This document shows positions 35,150 to 48,001 of a stretch of 64,000 nucleotides of DNA, piece by piece. Source of the stretch: Bagarius yarrelli (taxonomy: Eukaryota; Chordata; Actinopteri; Siluriformes; Sisoridae); the NCBI GenBank assembly GCA_005784505.1, contig VCAZ01000017.1, positions 1,470,151-1,534,150 of the forward strand. Reading direction: 5' to 3'. Under the pieces are notes generated by a model. The model saw only the letters and a program-made list of their open reading frames with translations, did no database searches and was not told the DNA's origin. Position 1 is the stretch's first letter. Each line of letters starts with the position of its first letter. Made by a program: the position numbers and the translations under genes.

Positions 35150-35285
35150 ATATATCTGGCATATCTTTTACATTGATTTTATTATCCAACTGAGCATTTG
35201 GGGTTAGGGGCCTTGCTTAGGGGCCCAGCATGGGCAGCTTATTTCTTGATCAGCAGAACAACACTTTAACCTACAGTGACCCTGA
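35150..35285 (-). mobile_element. tRNA-derived SINE, type A, degraded
   Basis: GGGGTTAGGGGCCTTGCTTA and GGGGCCCAGCATGGGCAGC, then a diverged head. A second short head fragment (CGTGTTAACCACTAAGCTTC) lies at 35490-35516. Confidence 0.6.
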
Positions 35286-36824
35286 CAACAACCCCGACAT
35301 TTATAAAGCAAACCTAAGATTACAACAGAACAGAATCAAGCCACAACGTGACGGAATTAAGCTACAAACACGTTTGCTTTATTTAATTCTGTTAATTTGT
35401 GTCTTGTTTCTGTTGTGTTTCAGCTTGATTTAGTTTTTTTTTTTTCGGTAACTTATGTTTGCTTTTTTAATGTCGTTGCCTACTGAGCCATCGTGTTAAC
35501 CACTAAGCTTCCACTTCCCGAAACACTTTTTAAGGCACTTTCATATACTTTTCTTTTCTTGTTCTTCTTATCCTTAGTGTGGAAATGAATGAAGAGTCTC
35601 TTTCCTGAAAATGATGACTGGGAAGAAAATTCTCTGTATTGTTGCGTAACATTTGTCCTGATGCTAACATGAAAATAATCTGTTCTGTACTCATGTGGTA
35701 GGTTGCGTTTTATAGAAGGTTTGTGATTTACAGTACACTTTTTCTAAGATTAAGTTTTTCAGCAGAATAGTCTGATACACACGTAGAACATGGAGGACTT
35801 CCTGTTTGGCCGAAGAGCGAAGTTCTGTAAAACTGTGTTTATACTTGCTTTTAACAACATGTCTGCAAGACGGCAGTTTTGTGTAGCCAAAATATTTATC
35901 AGTTTATACAAGTGACGAGGTGAACAGTGGTGCAAGAATCTCAGCCTTTTGTATTGTGTTGGTAGCATTGTTGTTTTCTGAATCAAATAACTTTTTAGTT
36001 GTGTTAAGTGTTAATCAAGTAGTCCAAGCGATCCAGTAGTCCGAGATTAGTAAGTGATGCCAACGCCATTCCCAAAGCTGTGTGGCCCACAAAAGTACCC
36101 ACCGTAAGACGATGACTTTTCTTTATTATGTTTTACTCCAGTTGGCAACCTTTTTGCTCCCGATATTAATATCACAAATTTATCACTAAGCTAACACACG
36201 GGCAGCACACTGAGCTACTGATTACCCTCGTCTGTATGACTGAAACCACTGAGAATTTTAAGTATTTCCACTTTATTATTACAAAATCAGTGATCACACC
36301 AGAGCCCAAAGTTGATTCGATATAAAAATTAGATTTTAAAAGAAGAGTTTAGATTTAGTAAGCTACTTATGCCATGTTGCTGTAGCTTAGCTTGCTACAT
36401 TTCTCAGGGGGGTGGCTTTAGTGATGTGCAGCTACCATAGAGTAACTGATAGTGTAGTGTAGCTACCATAAAGTAACTGATAGCTTAGCTTACAACATTT
36501 TCCGTATAGCTTGCCCAGCACCGCTAGTTAGTTTATTTATACAGGATAATTCTACAAAAACATGTATGTTGCCGTTTTCAGGGTCCACCTGAAGACAACA
36601 TGGAAGCAGGGATTCGCTGTGTTTACAACTGGTACTACTTATATAGGCATGCCGGATTTTGTAAATGATGTTAAGTTTATTGTAGAAAATCAAATATTTG
36701 CATGGTTTTAAACCCGACACCAAGCAAAAACAAACTGTGATTGGCTGCAGTACATATCATTAAAATGTCCTCTTGTGCAAGGTCAGAAGTCTGAAGGTCT
36801 GGCTATGTAAAAAAAAAATGTGGG

Positions 36825-36990
36825 AAGTGCTGGCTCACGGTTAAGGTGTTGGACTGCCAACCCGAAGATTGTGGGTTCGATTCCCAGCTCCACCAGCGCT
36901 GGGCCTCTAGGCAAGGCCCTTAATTACTCAGTTGTATAAATGAGATAATGTAAGTCGCTCTGGATAAGGGCGTCTGCCAAATGCTGTAAA
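36825..36990 (+). mobile_element. tRNA-derived SINE, type A, well preserved
   Basis: GGTTAAGGTGTTGGACTGCC, GGGTTCGATTCCCAGC and the tail GTCGCTCTGGATAAGGGCGT. Confidence 0.85.
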
Positions 36991-37064
36991 TATAAATATA
37001 TAAATTTGATAAAAGAATTTGAGCTACTAATTACTAATATTATTTTTCTTATTGTTGTTTTACT

Positions 37065-37710
37065 GTGGGATTTCTCAGGGGGCTTTGTGCACAGGGGTAT
37101 TATCATGCTGAAACAGAAACTTTAATACCACAGCATACAGAAACCTTCTACATATTTGTGCAACAGGTTGGAGAAAAGTTCGACAATATATTCTATGTTG
37201 TGTACTTGTTCTTATTCATGTTCTTATTCAAAAAGAGTTTTTTTCTGGTAAACAGATATTTGTAGAACAGAGTTCTCAGTTTCTTTTCCCGTGTAGCTTT
37301 TAAGCAAGACAGGTTGCGCTAACCACATCAGTAAAATCATGTCAGCATCGACCACAGGCACACATCCGTACTCGTGCAACCTCTGCACCTGCTTCTTATA
37401 TTTACATGATTTTCCTGACCACATGTGTGTGGGGCTTTTAAACAGTGGAAACTTCAACTGATGCTAATTGGCGGATTTGGTATGGTCACACCTTTTCCTT
37501 CTCTATTAAAATATGTGCAGCCAGCCTAACCCTGACCACCTGTCTGACTATAAAAGCATATCCTGGAGGTGTCTTGTGGGCTTGAGTTCAGGGTTCTGTG
37601 TAGGTCTCTGACCAACAACGTGAATAAAAACTTGTGGCAACAGTAAGGAGATAAAATACATATTTGTCCAATGATGAGGTGTCCACAAATGTTTGGCCAT
37701 ATAGTGTATC
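37065..37710 (+). mobile_element. Two partial copies of the CACTATATGG MITE family
   Basis: 37065-37175 holds GGCTTTGTGCACAGGGGTAT and TATCATGCTGAAACAG. 37485-37710 holds another part and the terminus GGTGTCCACAAATGTTTGG..CATATAGTGTA. Confidence 0.6.
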
Positions 37711-40589
37711 TGTAGGATTATATTTAATGTTTAAAAGCAATTTTAAGAAGGATATCTGTGTTATATCTGTCTGTGTTCTTGGGAGATGTAGAGAACATAG
37801 GTAGAACATGGCAACCCACAGTAACCTGAACTCAGGTTTGAACAATGAACCCTCAAGCCAGTGGTTCCCAAACTGGGGGGACAAGTCAACAGATTTTTAT
37901 ATGGAAATGTATTAAAAATTAAGAAAAAACCAAAATAAATACGGGACAAAAATATATGTCATGCCAACGTGTTAAAAAATGTTCACTTTTGTGCAGATGC
38001 AAGTTGAAGAAAAAATTAGTTTTAAACAGAAGATTTTGTTACATAGTAAAATGATGTGGAAGCTACAAACTTTACTTTTAATGCTTCTACTTTAAAAGGT
38101 CCTCAGTTTTTCTCAACAAGTTGTCACACACTGAATTTGTGCTAATTATCACTAATGAATGACCATGTTTCAAATAAATCCTCCTAAAAGTTGGGCGGTT
38201 AAAATTGGTTTATTCTGCAAAAAGGGCGTTTCAGTAGAAAACCGTTTGGGAGTCATTGCCTCAATACTACCATCACTTCCCAAGAAAATCTTATAGGCAC
38301 ATTTTTTACTTCCTTTCCATACGATCCTAGAAATAACAGCAATGTAGATCATTAACAAACGCCGCACGAAAGCTTCTTACTATCCCTTAGCCACATTTTT
38401 CGGTGTCTGGCTTTATTATTAGGAAGGCGGTGGGGTTTTTTTATAGTAATTACACTTTAAGCGTTGTAATGCACAGAAATCAGCTGGCTTATGCTAATGT
38501 AACGGTGCACACAGGAACTTCCTGTTATTCTCAGAGGAGCTGAAGCGGTGAAGTTGATCCTCCTACCTACTGTTCCACAGGAAAACAGAGACAGAAACAG
38601 AGAAAAACACGCAATAAAAAAAAAAAAACTGTTTCAAGGTCAGTCACTGTGTGATTCCCGGATCGCCTCGCTCGCCACCGATCAATTTACACGGCTCCAT
38701 GATGGCCGGCTATTTCAGGACGCATCTGATTTATGTGTGTGCTGTAGGTGTAAGCACTAGAATGGTTTTGGATGAGGATTTTTGTAGCAGATACTGTCTA
38801 CCGATTTCTTGTCACGGTGATCGGTACCGATGCTGATTTAGATGCTTTAAGCTTTAAGCTTTAAGCTCTCTGATCACTATTATCCTTTTTTAGATAAAGT
38901 TATACTATTGATGTTATACTTTTCTATTAGCTCATCGTGGCTATTAGTGAAATTTACGTTGTTTATCGAAATGCCATAGTAATTCCACATTACTGAAACG
39001 CCAAAACATTTACGTCCCCATGCACCATGTACGTCTTCGCGCATTGACCTCAACAAATTGCGATCGGTTCATGTGATCGACCAAGTTTAGTGAGTAACGA
39101 TCAAGTGATCACTTATATTGGCATGTTATGGGAAGCTTGTGTGTGTTTGTAATTATGTTTTTCTACGTTATTGGGAGATTTTAAGTGTGTGTTTGTGTGT
39201 GAGAGAGACGGACAGAAAGAGAGCAAAAGAAAGAGAAAGAGAACGATCTAAAACACATGCTGCTGCCGGTAAGATGACTGACTCTCATTTTCATGTGAAA
39301 GAGGTTTCCTCTTTTGTGGCCTTCGAAAGAAATTATGCATGCTTTACTCGGAACAACAGGCCTTGTGTCTTTTTCTGATGCCGTCTTCACGTCCCAAAAC
39401 ACAAAGCGCTAGGGGATCCCGGCGCGTTTGTATCCCCAGCACATGATCAATGTCTGCCATCTGGAGGGGCTTCATGTCAGAGAAAACAAATGGCTGACAA
39501 AAGAGAGCCACAGGGTGAGACGCTAAGAGTTCTGGGGAAAAGGAAGAGTCGGTAATGTAACCGTTAATGCCTCGAGCTGACAGAAAAGTTGAGGCTACAC
39601 TGTAAAGTGTTTGATGCAACATGAAAGAAAGGGAAATATGTGGTTAGTCAGGTTTATGATGTAAAGTTTAAAAAAAATATTATTAACAGTAACATCACCC
39701 AACACACTCAAAATAATCTGATGTCCCAAAGCTAGTGTTTTGTTTGAAATGTGGTAGCTAAAGTTGTACCTCAAGCTAGTTAGTTAGCGCGATGATAGAG
39801 AGACTAAGGATCGCTAAGGAGTTTCAGTCCTGCTAAGAGAAGAATGTAGCACAGACGTGCAGGTAAAACTGCAGTCTTGCAGGTGTGCGTTTTGCAAAGA
39901 AAACAGCTGAAAAGGATCAACACGCTGTAACTGTCTTATTTTGTGCCCTATTTTGTGTTGAGTTACACAAGGTTTTATTTGTGGTTTAGCACAATCAGCG
40001 TGTGAGAAAACAAAGAGCACATTTATTAGTCCAGCGTGTGTGTTGTGTTAGCTTGCTAAACCCCCAACAGTTCTCCATATACTCCGGAGGCAGGGTTGGT
40101 GTCGTGGTGTAGTTAAATAATCAACTCAAAAAGGTGGGAGGCGAAGCTACAATTGCTACTACATTCCGAAGTTGTTGTTTTTGTACTAATATTATTAATA
40201 TGCCAACACTAAAAATTTTGCTATACATGAAAAATCATAACATTGTTACATCATCCATTTTTCTTTTAACTAAACTGTTGTGGCCAAAAAAATACTTTGT
40301 GATTTAGGTTTTTTTGGTTTTTTTTTTTTATTCTGCACTGCAACATTGTCCTTCTTTAATTCTTCTAGAAGTCAAGACTAAAGAGAAAATACGCTATACA
40401 GACTAGGGTACTTGTAAAAATCTACACAGTACGCGCAATATATATATATATTTTACGATTGTGTATCGATATTCTAACCCCTACTATCAATACTTGTTTT
40501 AATTATGTTTCAAACTGATCTACGTTTATGTCAATATTTAATTAAAACTTTCAGAGTGTGTGTCAAACGACTTTCGGCTTGTGTCAGAA

Positions 40590-40752
40590 GCAAACATGGC
40601 GGAAAAAATAAGGCCTTTGTATTTGTTGTCTTTTTAGCTACTAATTTTACAATGTATCGCAATATGTATTGTATTGCAATATATCATGATATATTGTATC
40701 GTGACCCATATGCATCATATCGTAAGAGCATTGCCAATACACAGCCTTACTA
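40590..40752 (+). repeat. ATATCG-rich interspersed repeat, sense copy
   Basis: It shares GTATTTGTTGTCTTTTTAGC and GATATATTGTATCGTGACCC with the copy at 55622-55812, which is in the opposite orientation. Confidence 0.65.
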
Positions 40753-41189
40753 CAGACTTATTATTGGGACTTCTAGCTAATACCGCAACAGAACTTTTGA
40801 TGACATTACATTCTAAATACAATGATATAGAGGTTGTTTTCTCTTTGCAGCCGTACCAGCTTACGGTTGCAGGCTTTACCGCAAATATGGCTGTTTTATT
40901 CCTGAAAACATCTCTCCTCCACCAAACTACATAACGTTCTTTCAGCATCCACCAAACCTAAACTTACTCATCCAAATCCAAGCAGAAGTAGTAGATCATC
41001 CAAGAACTTTTCGGGTACTGTATTTCACATGGTAAGGATGCAAACATACTCCTCACCTCGCATACTCCGTTTCGCATGCTGTAACATGGAAGTATGGAGT
41101 ATCATAAAGTTTTACACAGACTGCATGGCTCAGTGATTTATTTTATATATATGTGGCCATGAGATTCTAACTCCTGAATCTGGTTATCG

Positions 41190-41226
41190 TGTAGTGGGTC
41201 ACAATACTTTTGTCCATATAGTGTAC
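41190..41226. mobile_element. Terminal fragment of the CACTATATGG MITE family
   Basis: It reads CACAATACTTTTGTCCATATAGTGTA, the family terminus, with no recognisable body. Confidence 0.5.
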
Positions 41227-41810
41227 ATTATTACTTTCTGTGATATCTGTAATCGATTAAATATGCAAAATCTAATGTTGATACGTTCACCTGATTTGTA
41301 ATTTACCTCTGCGATCTTTAACTCACGAAATCCTGAACGAACTGATTAAGTTGAATGTTGTTGCAGCTGAAAAACTGATGTGAAACCATCATGCCATCTA
41401 AAATTATACCTCGGACTGTATTATTATAAATATTTCTATAATCGGCTCCTGCGATTTGTAATTATTCTAAAAAAAAAAAATTTATATTCGTCTGTGTGAT
41501 CTATCAAAAAGGGAACAATTAATAAAAATGGCTGATTTTTTTCTGATTTCTCAGAGCTGCTGTAATAAAAAATAAATCAATGCGTTCTGACCAGTCAGAG
41601 TTGAGAATTCCATAGTGTTTCGTTGATATTAATGTAAACATTTTGTGTTATTAGGTACATTGGTGTAAAGCTCACTAAGCCATACACATTCTGTTTTGTG
41701 TAGCTATCGCATGCCAGCACACCAGAACAGGAAGTTGCTCTAGTGTGTATTCACTATAGTCAATACATGGCCAATTTCTGCATAATAGAAAAGGGATATC
41801 CTTGAAAAAA

Positions 41811-41812
<2 letters not shown>

Positions 41813-41847
<35 letters not shown>
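41813..41847. repeat. (TG)n microsatellite
   Basis: Uninterrupted TG run. Confidence 0.95.
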
Positions 41848-41850
<3 letters not shown>

Positions 41851-42675
41851 ACAGCGCAGAGTGACTGTGCAATAAAAGTTAGTGCATGTGGGCAGGCGAC
41901 CAAAGCCTGCAGCGGCAAAAAAAAAGCTTGTTGAGTTTAGTGCTACACTTCTAGTATTCAGTGTGGGAGTGTTGGATAAGCGCTGTAATGACATTACTGA
42001 GGGTGGCTCGGGTCTCTTTGCAGTCCTCGCTATGAACACATGTATTTCTGGCTCACAGACAAAAAGTAAAAGTAGGAATTGCCCTTTTACGGTCGCTGGG
42101 TCTCTGCTTTCAGTCCAGCAGGCTGTAAAAAACAAGACTTAAACAAACCTGTCCTTCCTATTTCCGCTTTGTCTTCTAATATGGACAGACTTGGCTTTTT
42201 CTGCTTATTTCGGTTGGTTCTTCCAAATAAAGAGATGTAACCATCTGTCCAGATCAGTGGTTCCCAAGCTCTTTTTTGTCTGAGCCCCCCTTAAATATTT
42301 TAAGGCCCCCCCCCTTCGCATTTAATGATATTGTAGCTCTTGGTATTTCCTGCATTTCGTGTTTCCAGTATTTCTAGCACTGCAACCATTCCAATCATTT
42401 TTATGTGTATTTGATCCACATTTGTTTTTGCCATGTTAGTTGGCGCTGTGTGCCGTTAGCAATGGACTTTTAAAGCTGTATCTACGCCCTGTTTTATCGC
42501 GGTACCTGGATTTGAGTTTAAGCTTTAACTGTGCTTGGTAAATTGTGCAGTGCGATCAGAAATACAAAGCGGTGTCATTTGTGTGTCTTCTAATTTTTAT
42601 ATCTCGTTAAAAAACAAGCTGTACCTCAAACCAAGATTTTTAAATGTCTGCTTCTCCTTTGGCTGTTTCCTTTTA

Positions 42676-42862
42676 GGGGTCTCCACAGCGAATCATCTGT
42701 CTCCACCTAACCCTATTCTCTACATCCTCTTCACTCACACCCACTAACTTCATGTCCTCGTTTATCTCATCCATATACCTCCTCTTTGGTTTTCTTTTTT
42801 GCCTCCTGCCTGGTAGCCTCATTTCTAACATCCTCCTACCAATATATTCACGAACATTTATG
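42676..42862 (-). mobile_element. LINE ORF2 C-terminal relic, second copy
   Basis: The minus-strand translation contains EYIGRRMLEMRLPGRRQKRK, then RYMDEINEDMKLVGVSEEDV, the same tail as at 23.5 kb but with the frame intact over this piece. Confidence 0.8.
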
Positions 42863-42877
42863 AATAATTTAATAATT

Positions 42878-43032
42878 TGCATTTGCATTTACGGCAGTTG
42901 TCAGACGTTCTTATCCAGACCGACTTACATTCATTTCATTTATACAACTGAGCAACTGGGAATTAAAGGCCTTGCTCAGGGACCCAACAGTGCTAAATTA
43001 GCAGTCCAACACCGGTAACCACTGAGCTACCA
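42878..43032 (-). mobile_element. tRNA-derived SINE, type A
   Basis: ACGGCAGTTGTCAGACGTTC, AGGCCTTGCTCAGGGACCCA and TAACCACTGAGCTACCAC; nested in a hAT-like element. Confidence 0.75.
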
Positions 43033-44339
43033 CAATATATTTTTTGCAAAAGATATATAGGCTTATTTATTTATTTATTTGTTGATTTTTCTCTTTACTT
43101 ATGATTATTCTAATAATTAAAAAAAAAATACTGCTAAAAAAGATTGAGAACCCCAGTTGAAAAAAGTTGTCGTCACTGACCAGACTTATATAATATTTTT
43201 TTTTATACAGGGAATATAGTATAGTATAGTTTCGACGCATAACAATTCTCCACACTAACAGATATTTAGAAGAAAAAAAAACATCAGAACTTCATTAACT
43301 CTAATAGACGTGAGAAAGTTGCTAAAAGCTTGAGACCGTTTTGTGCCTTCTCTTGCCAGAGGTTCACACATGGAATAGCATATTGGAGAAAACGTTCACA
43401 CCAAGCGTCCCAGGAGCGTTTCACTCTACTCCAGCAGGCCTGCTGCTCATGCCAACTCTTAGCTGTTTTTTTTTTTTTTTTTTTTTAAATAGTAAATTAA
43501 AAATGAATTCCGCCCCGATTTCCTCATTCTCACCCTGCAGATATGGTCTCCAGGTCGGGTATGTGTGCCACTTTCAGCAGGTCATATGAAAAGTGTGTTA
43601 GGCAGTCTGTAAGGAATTAGCGTTAAAAAAAAACCTTCCCCAGATCCTTGTTCTAGTTCATAGAACCCTGAGAAGGTCCTATAAATAGCCCTTAAATTGT
43701 CTTTCCTTTTTTTTTTATTAATCCAAATTCTTTTTTTTTACGCATGACTAAAGCCTCTCATTGTTACGCTGTGCGATTTTGGCCACAGACAATTTTAAAA
43801 CCCTAAAAGATTCCTACAATTGTACTCTAAAATCTGTTGTTTTGATTATTAGCTTGACATGTTTACTGGCAGCAGATTAATAATCGTTTCGATCAGTTTT
43901 TTCCTCTAATGAAATTCTGGCAATGTTAGAAGATTTTAGACACTTTCCTGCAGTGTGACTCCTCCTACCACGACCGTGGAACCTAGTATTAATAGCAGTG
44001 GAGAACCTGATGACGTTATAAGCGCTACAACTACAAAATATTTAAAACAAAACTGTCGAAACCTGTCCAGAGATCAGAACAGCAAGATGCTTATTATGAA
44101 AACTCGGAACCTACAGTGTGACCTAAGGATCATGTTTGTGTAGTCTGACAATCGCAAAAGACTATTAAAAATCGCACATTCTTCTTCTTCTCCCGCTTCT
44201 GAGTATATAACAATGTTTTACTCATGTTCGCTATTTAATAAATTTTCTAAAAAACCTACTTTTTCTAACTCATCCCAGCCCATTGATCCTAGGACATTAC
44301 ATTTGATTACTATAATATGTTGTAATTAACAATAACATG

Positions 44340-44525
44340 TGGTGTCACCAGGATGAGGGTTTCTTCCTACTTCATCTCAGGGAGGTTTTCCCTGCTACAG
44401 TCGCCTCTGGCTTGTTCATTACAAAGTTACACTTTTTCACTGTTACTACATCCTGTGTAAAGCTGCTTTGAGACAATGTCTGTTGTTAAAATTGCTAAAC
44501 AAATAAAATGTAATAAAATTGAATT
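44340..44525 (+). mobile_element. LINE 3'-end fragment
   Basis: Sense-oriented copy of the same tail as at 51.9 kb. It contains GAGGTTTTCCCTGC, TGTAAAGCTGCTTTGAGACA and a terminal AATAAA-rich end. No coding part remains. Confidence 0.75.
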
Positions 44526-44827
44526 TATGCTATTTTTTTTTTTTTTTTACCAAATTTGTTTTGTAGCATCTAGAGACACCATGATTAAAAAGTTAGGCCA
44601 CACAAACATAGACCACACTACATCTTCTCAGCGATTGGGTGTATTGATAGGTATATGCTATAACAAGCGTGTCCTGAGGGTTTTAGCACAGCGCCACCTA
44701 CTAGTGCTGAGATTTGCTATTTGCTTATAACATGAGCTTGGTGTCGATTGATTTCCAGAGGCACACCGAATTGAACAGTATGCCATTCTTATTGGCTAGC
44801 CATGTTGGGCGTCATCATGATTAGTGG

Positions 44828-45580
44828 GGGGAAGAAATAGATTCATCGATACATCGCAATTCTTTTTCTTATGATTCTGAATTGGAAATCAAAAGTTCGA
44901 TTCTGAATTTGAATTAGATCGTGACAGTGCGGGTCTGCGCATGCATAGTCAATAAACGCAACAATAATTAGCGCTAATAAACGCAAGTAAGCAAAAGTGA
45001 CGTTTATTAGACCCAAATTGTGGCACCAAATCCATAACTTGGAGAAACATAACATGCGATTCCACTCAGAGCTGGGGAAGGTCACTTCTTCTTTTCCAGG
45101 CGTGTCCACTACCACTATTACGTTAATGAACCTCGAGCAAGTAGCAAAGCTTCCACTGAAATTCTGAAAAGGCGAAGCTAATTCTCGGTCGGTGGCGGGT
45201 TTTATTGCCAAGGACTTGTGCCCATTCGCCGTTGTGGATAATCCAGGGTTTCACACACTGTTGCAGGTGCTTGAGCTAAGATACAGCATTATTTAAGTGT
45301 TCTCCAAAAATGTTATAATAATCTGACGTTTCAATGTTTCATTAAGAGCTTCTTCATCCTGAACACAACTTTTGTTTATAAAAGAAAATTTATTAAACCA
45401 AATCATCTTTTTTTAACATGGATGATATTGTCATACAGAAATTCAGAAAGATGTAAACGTGTATTCACACAGCAGAAGAATAAAAAAAAGAAAAAAAAGG
45501 GTAGGTTAAAAATCGTTTTGGAATCAGATCATGACTCCCAGATTCGGATCGGTTCAGATCGTACAGGACCTAAAGATTTA
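44828..45580. mobile_element. hAT-like non-autonomous repeat
   Basis: The left part has GATTCATCGATACATCGC, and the right part GATTCGGATCGGTTCAGATC, motifs typical of a common fish hAT-derived repeat. An open frame of 122 codons crosses it but has no recognisable domain. Confidence 0.45.
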
Positions 45581-46687
45581 AACCCCAAGTCATAATTTTG
45601 TCATAAAATGCAGTATTTTCTGACGACCTTCCTGCTTTTCCCTATTATTCTTTTATTATTTCATTTAAATATTAATTTACATTAAATAATCCCCACACAC
45701 CACTTTACATCCATTAACAGGAGAAATATATGATTTGCATTCATAATGCTGCATTTGTTGTGTGTGGGTGCACATGGTGTATTTGTGCATGACTAATTCT
45801 GTTGCACTCATTCTGTACCGCTCTTCAGTCTGACTCATAAAAAGATTAAAAAAAATCTTGTCTCCTAGCTGTATGTTAGAATTAAAGTATATGGACACCT
45901 TACTAGGACACTCACTTAAGGTAACGTTAAGGTCGGTACCACGAGTGTAGCATCTGTTCACACTGCTTGATATCAGCCCTGATATTCTCTCGCCAATCAG
46001 TTCAGACAAATGGCCAAAATTCGGAGGTAAATCGTTGCCCGTTCACGTGAGTAATAATCACTCAGTGTAAATTCTCAAGCATGTAATCCGAGTGAATCGG
46101 AGGCGCGTTGCCAAGGCTTACAAAATATTTGGCATGCTATACATCTGGTCCTGTCGGCGATTTGGTGAAAAATACATCAGCGATGACCCCCAGCCAATGA
46201 GAGAGATATAGGACAGCAGAAAGTTGTAGACCAAATTATCAGCAAGTATAACTTTGATTCCCATCTTTGTGTAAATCTTTCTTTTTCGCCTTTTCGCTGC
46301 AAATAAGCGCACAGACCCATTTTCAGTGCAAACTTCTTGCTCGCTAACGTTTTATTATTATTAGCTACTTTTCCTATTGTAAAGTCATGCAGTTTGTAAC
46401 CTTTTGTCTCCAAGATCATGCATGTGAACAAAGCAGCAACCAGCCCAGATAGTCGCACAATGTGAAAACAACGGTGATCTGACGACTTCTAGCATAACAA
46501 AACCACAGATCATCATTACGACATGGTGTTTTGTAGTTGGAGTGGAACATTTTTAAGCAATTTTTAAATGAATTGGAACACCGACTGCAAACCAGACTTC
46601 ACCCTCTGATTTCAATAATACTATTGTAGCTGAATAAACACAAATCTCTACAGTCATTATAAGGTTATAAGGAGGTTATTATAAAAG

Positions 46688-46882
46688 GAAAAGTGATACT
46701 ATGGTTAAGGCACTAAGTTGTTGACCAGGAAGAGCTGTGGGTTCAAGCCCCACTACCGCCAGTCTGCCCCTGTTGGGTCCTTAAACAAGACCCTGACCCT
46801 GGACTCTGACCCCAACTTTCTATGCAAAGAAACAAATTTCACTGTGCTGTAAAGTCTATGTGACAAATAAAGACATTAACAT
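46688..46882 (+). mobile_element. tRNA-derived SINE, type B
   Basis: Head with GGTTAAGGCACTAAGTTG, B box GGGTTCAAGCCC, tail TTTCACTGTGCTGTAAAG and GTGACAAATAAAG. Confidence 0.75.
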
Positions 46883-47305
46883 TTTGAATCTGGAATATGG
46901 TTTTTAGAAAACACATATGAATGTGATGGGCAAGTGTCCCAATACTGTTTGCCTTATAGTGCAATAATATTAGTACAAGCTCAGTTTATTAAAATTGTAA
47001 AGTGTTTTTTTTTCTTTGCTTTTTAGGGCTATAGGTTTAGATCTTGTTTTAGCAAACTCACAGATTAATTTTTGAACTTTCTACATTGCAAAGAGGCTAA
47101 AATCCCATACGCTAGCGTTTACTATTTTTCTAATAAAGACTATCGGGAAAGACAAATAAAAATCGGATTAGCTAGCTTACTTGATTAGTTATGCCTAGCG
47201 CTGTTGTTTAGTTTTCTAAAACGTAGTTACTAATTAAAAGTGCTAACCTAATTAAGTATAAGGAGCTGGTTAGTTAGCGAGGTGTAGATCTGTCCAAGAT
47301 CGTGT

Positions 47306-47352
47306 ATCCAGAGCGACTTACATTTATCTCATTTTTTTTATCCAACTGAGCA
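47306..47352 (-). mobile_element. tRNA-derived SINE, type A, tail fragment
   Basis: TATCCAGAGCGACTTACATT and ATCCAACTGAGCAG, cut by the type B insertion. Confidence 0.65.
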
Positions 47353-47353
47353 G

Positions 47354-47675
47354 TTAGGTGGCTCAAATGGTTAAGGGGCAGTGGTGGCTTAACTGGTTAA
47401 GGAGCCAAGTTGCTATTTTAGAGACCAGGAAGACCTGGGTTCAAACCCCACCACTGTTGCCTGTTGATCTGAAGACCAGAAACACGACCCCCCCCACCAC
47501 CACCTCCCCACGGCAGGCCAACCACTGTTGGGTTTTTGAGCAAGACCCTTAACCCTTCCTGTTCCAAGGGCGCTGTATCATAGCTGACCCTGCATTCTGA
47601 CCCCGACTTACTAAGATGGGATATGCGAAAAAAGAATTTTACTGTGCTGTAAAAAAGTATATGTGACAAAATAAT
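47354..47675 (+). mobile_element. tRNA-derived SINE, type B, with duplicated head
   Basis: A partial head (47354-47376) is followed at once by a full copy with GGGTTCAAACCCC and the tail GATGGGATATGCGAAAAAAG. It is inserted next to an antisense type A fragment (47306-47352), about 0.15 kb before the inpp4a ATG exon. Confidence 0.75.
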
Positions 47676-47818
47676 TGCGCTACCACTATCGTAAATAACA
47701 TATACGTTTAAGAGTGTATCTACAACTAAATAGCAGAATAAAGTAGATCACGTAAATATTGTTTTATGCTTGTTTGTTTTAATTCCTCCTATAAAATCGA
47801 CATTATTCTCTGCTTTAG

Positions 47819-48001
47819 CTGACTGAGAAGTAAGCTGATCCAAGCCTGCCTCAAGGAGTGTGTGTGAAGGCGTGTGCTTCATCTCTGGCTTGAACACACA
47901 CCCTGGCAGGATGTCGGCGAAAGATCGACAGCGTCCCTGGTCTGTGTACAGAGCCTCCACGCTGGACCTCTCCTCTGAGATGCTTGGCCTGGCACTGGCA
48001 G
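47819..48001 (+). CDS. inpp4a: inpp4a exon with start codon (coding from 47911)
   Basis: A CTGCTTTAG acceptor precedes 47819. The first 92 nt are 5' UTR with two in-frame TGA codons (47824, 47836). The ATG at 47911 opens MSAKDRQRPW, then RASTLDLSSEMLGLALAG, which aligns with human QRASTIDVAADMLGLSLAG. The extreme N-terminus is shorter than in the human reference. Donor GTCGGT begins at 48002, leaving phase 1. Confidence 0.88.

Larger units (their letters stand above)
42252..43160. mobile_element. hAT-like element carrying nested LINE and SINE
   Basis: The left CAGTGGTTCCCAAGCT and right AGATTGAGAACCCCAG are imperfect inverted hAT-type ends. The interior holds the LINE relic at 42676-42862 and an antisense SINE at 42878-43032. 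No matching 8-bp target duplication was found, so the boundaries are tentative. Confidence 0.5.
29653..47818 (+). other. inpp4a: Presumed first intron of inpp4a (about 18.2 kb)
   Basis: Bounded by the GTAAGT donor at 29653 and the CTGCTTTAG acceptor ending at 47818. I see no internal coding exon. The interior is filled with SINEs, hAT-like and other MITEs, LINE tails and microsatellites, with AT-rich unassigned sequence between (for example 35,520-36,800 and 37,720-40,580). Its status as an intron depends on the exon 1 inference. Confidence 0.45.

Noticed and set aside
35235..35480. A 240-bp insertion splitting an antisense SINE, with short inverted repeats (ATAAAGCAAAC / GTTTGCTTTAT)
   Set aside because: The left SINE appears to continue in diverged form to about 35285, so the two fragments are better read as separate degraded copies.
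42252..43160. 8-bp target duplication for the hAT-like element
   Set aside because: The flanking octamers do not match, so a precise insertion is not demonstrated.
44843..45211. 122-codon minus-strand frame
   Set aside because: It lies inside a hAT-like repeat, with no recognisable domain.
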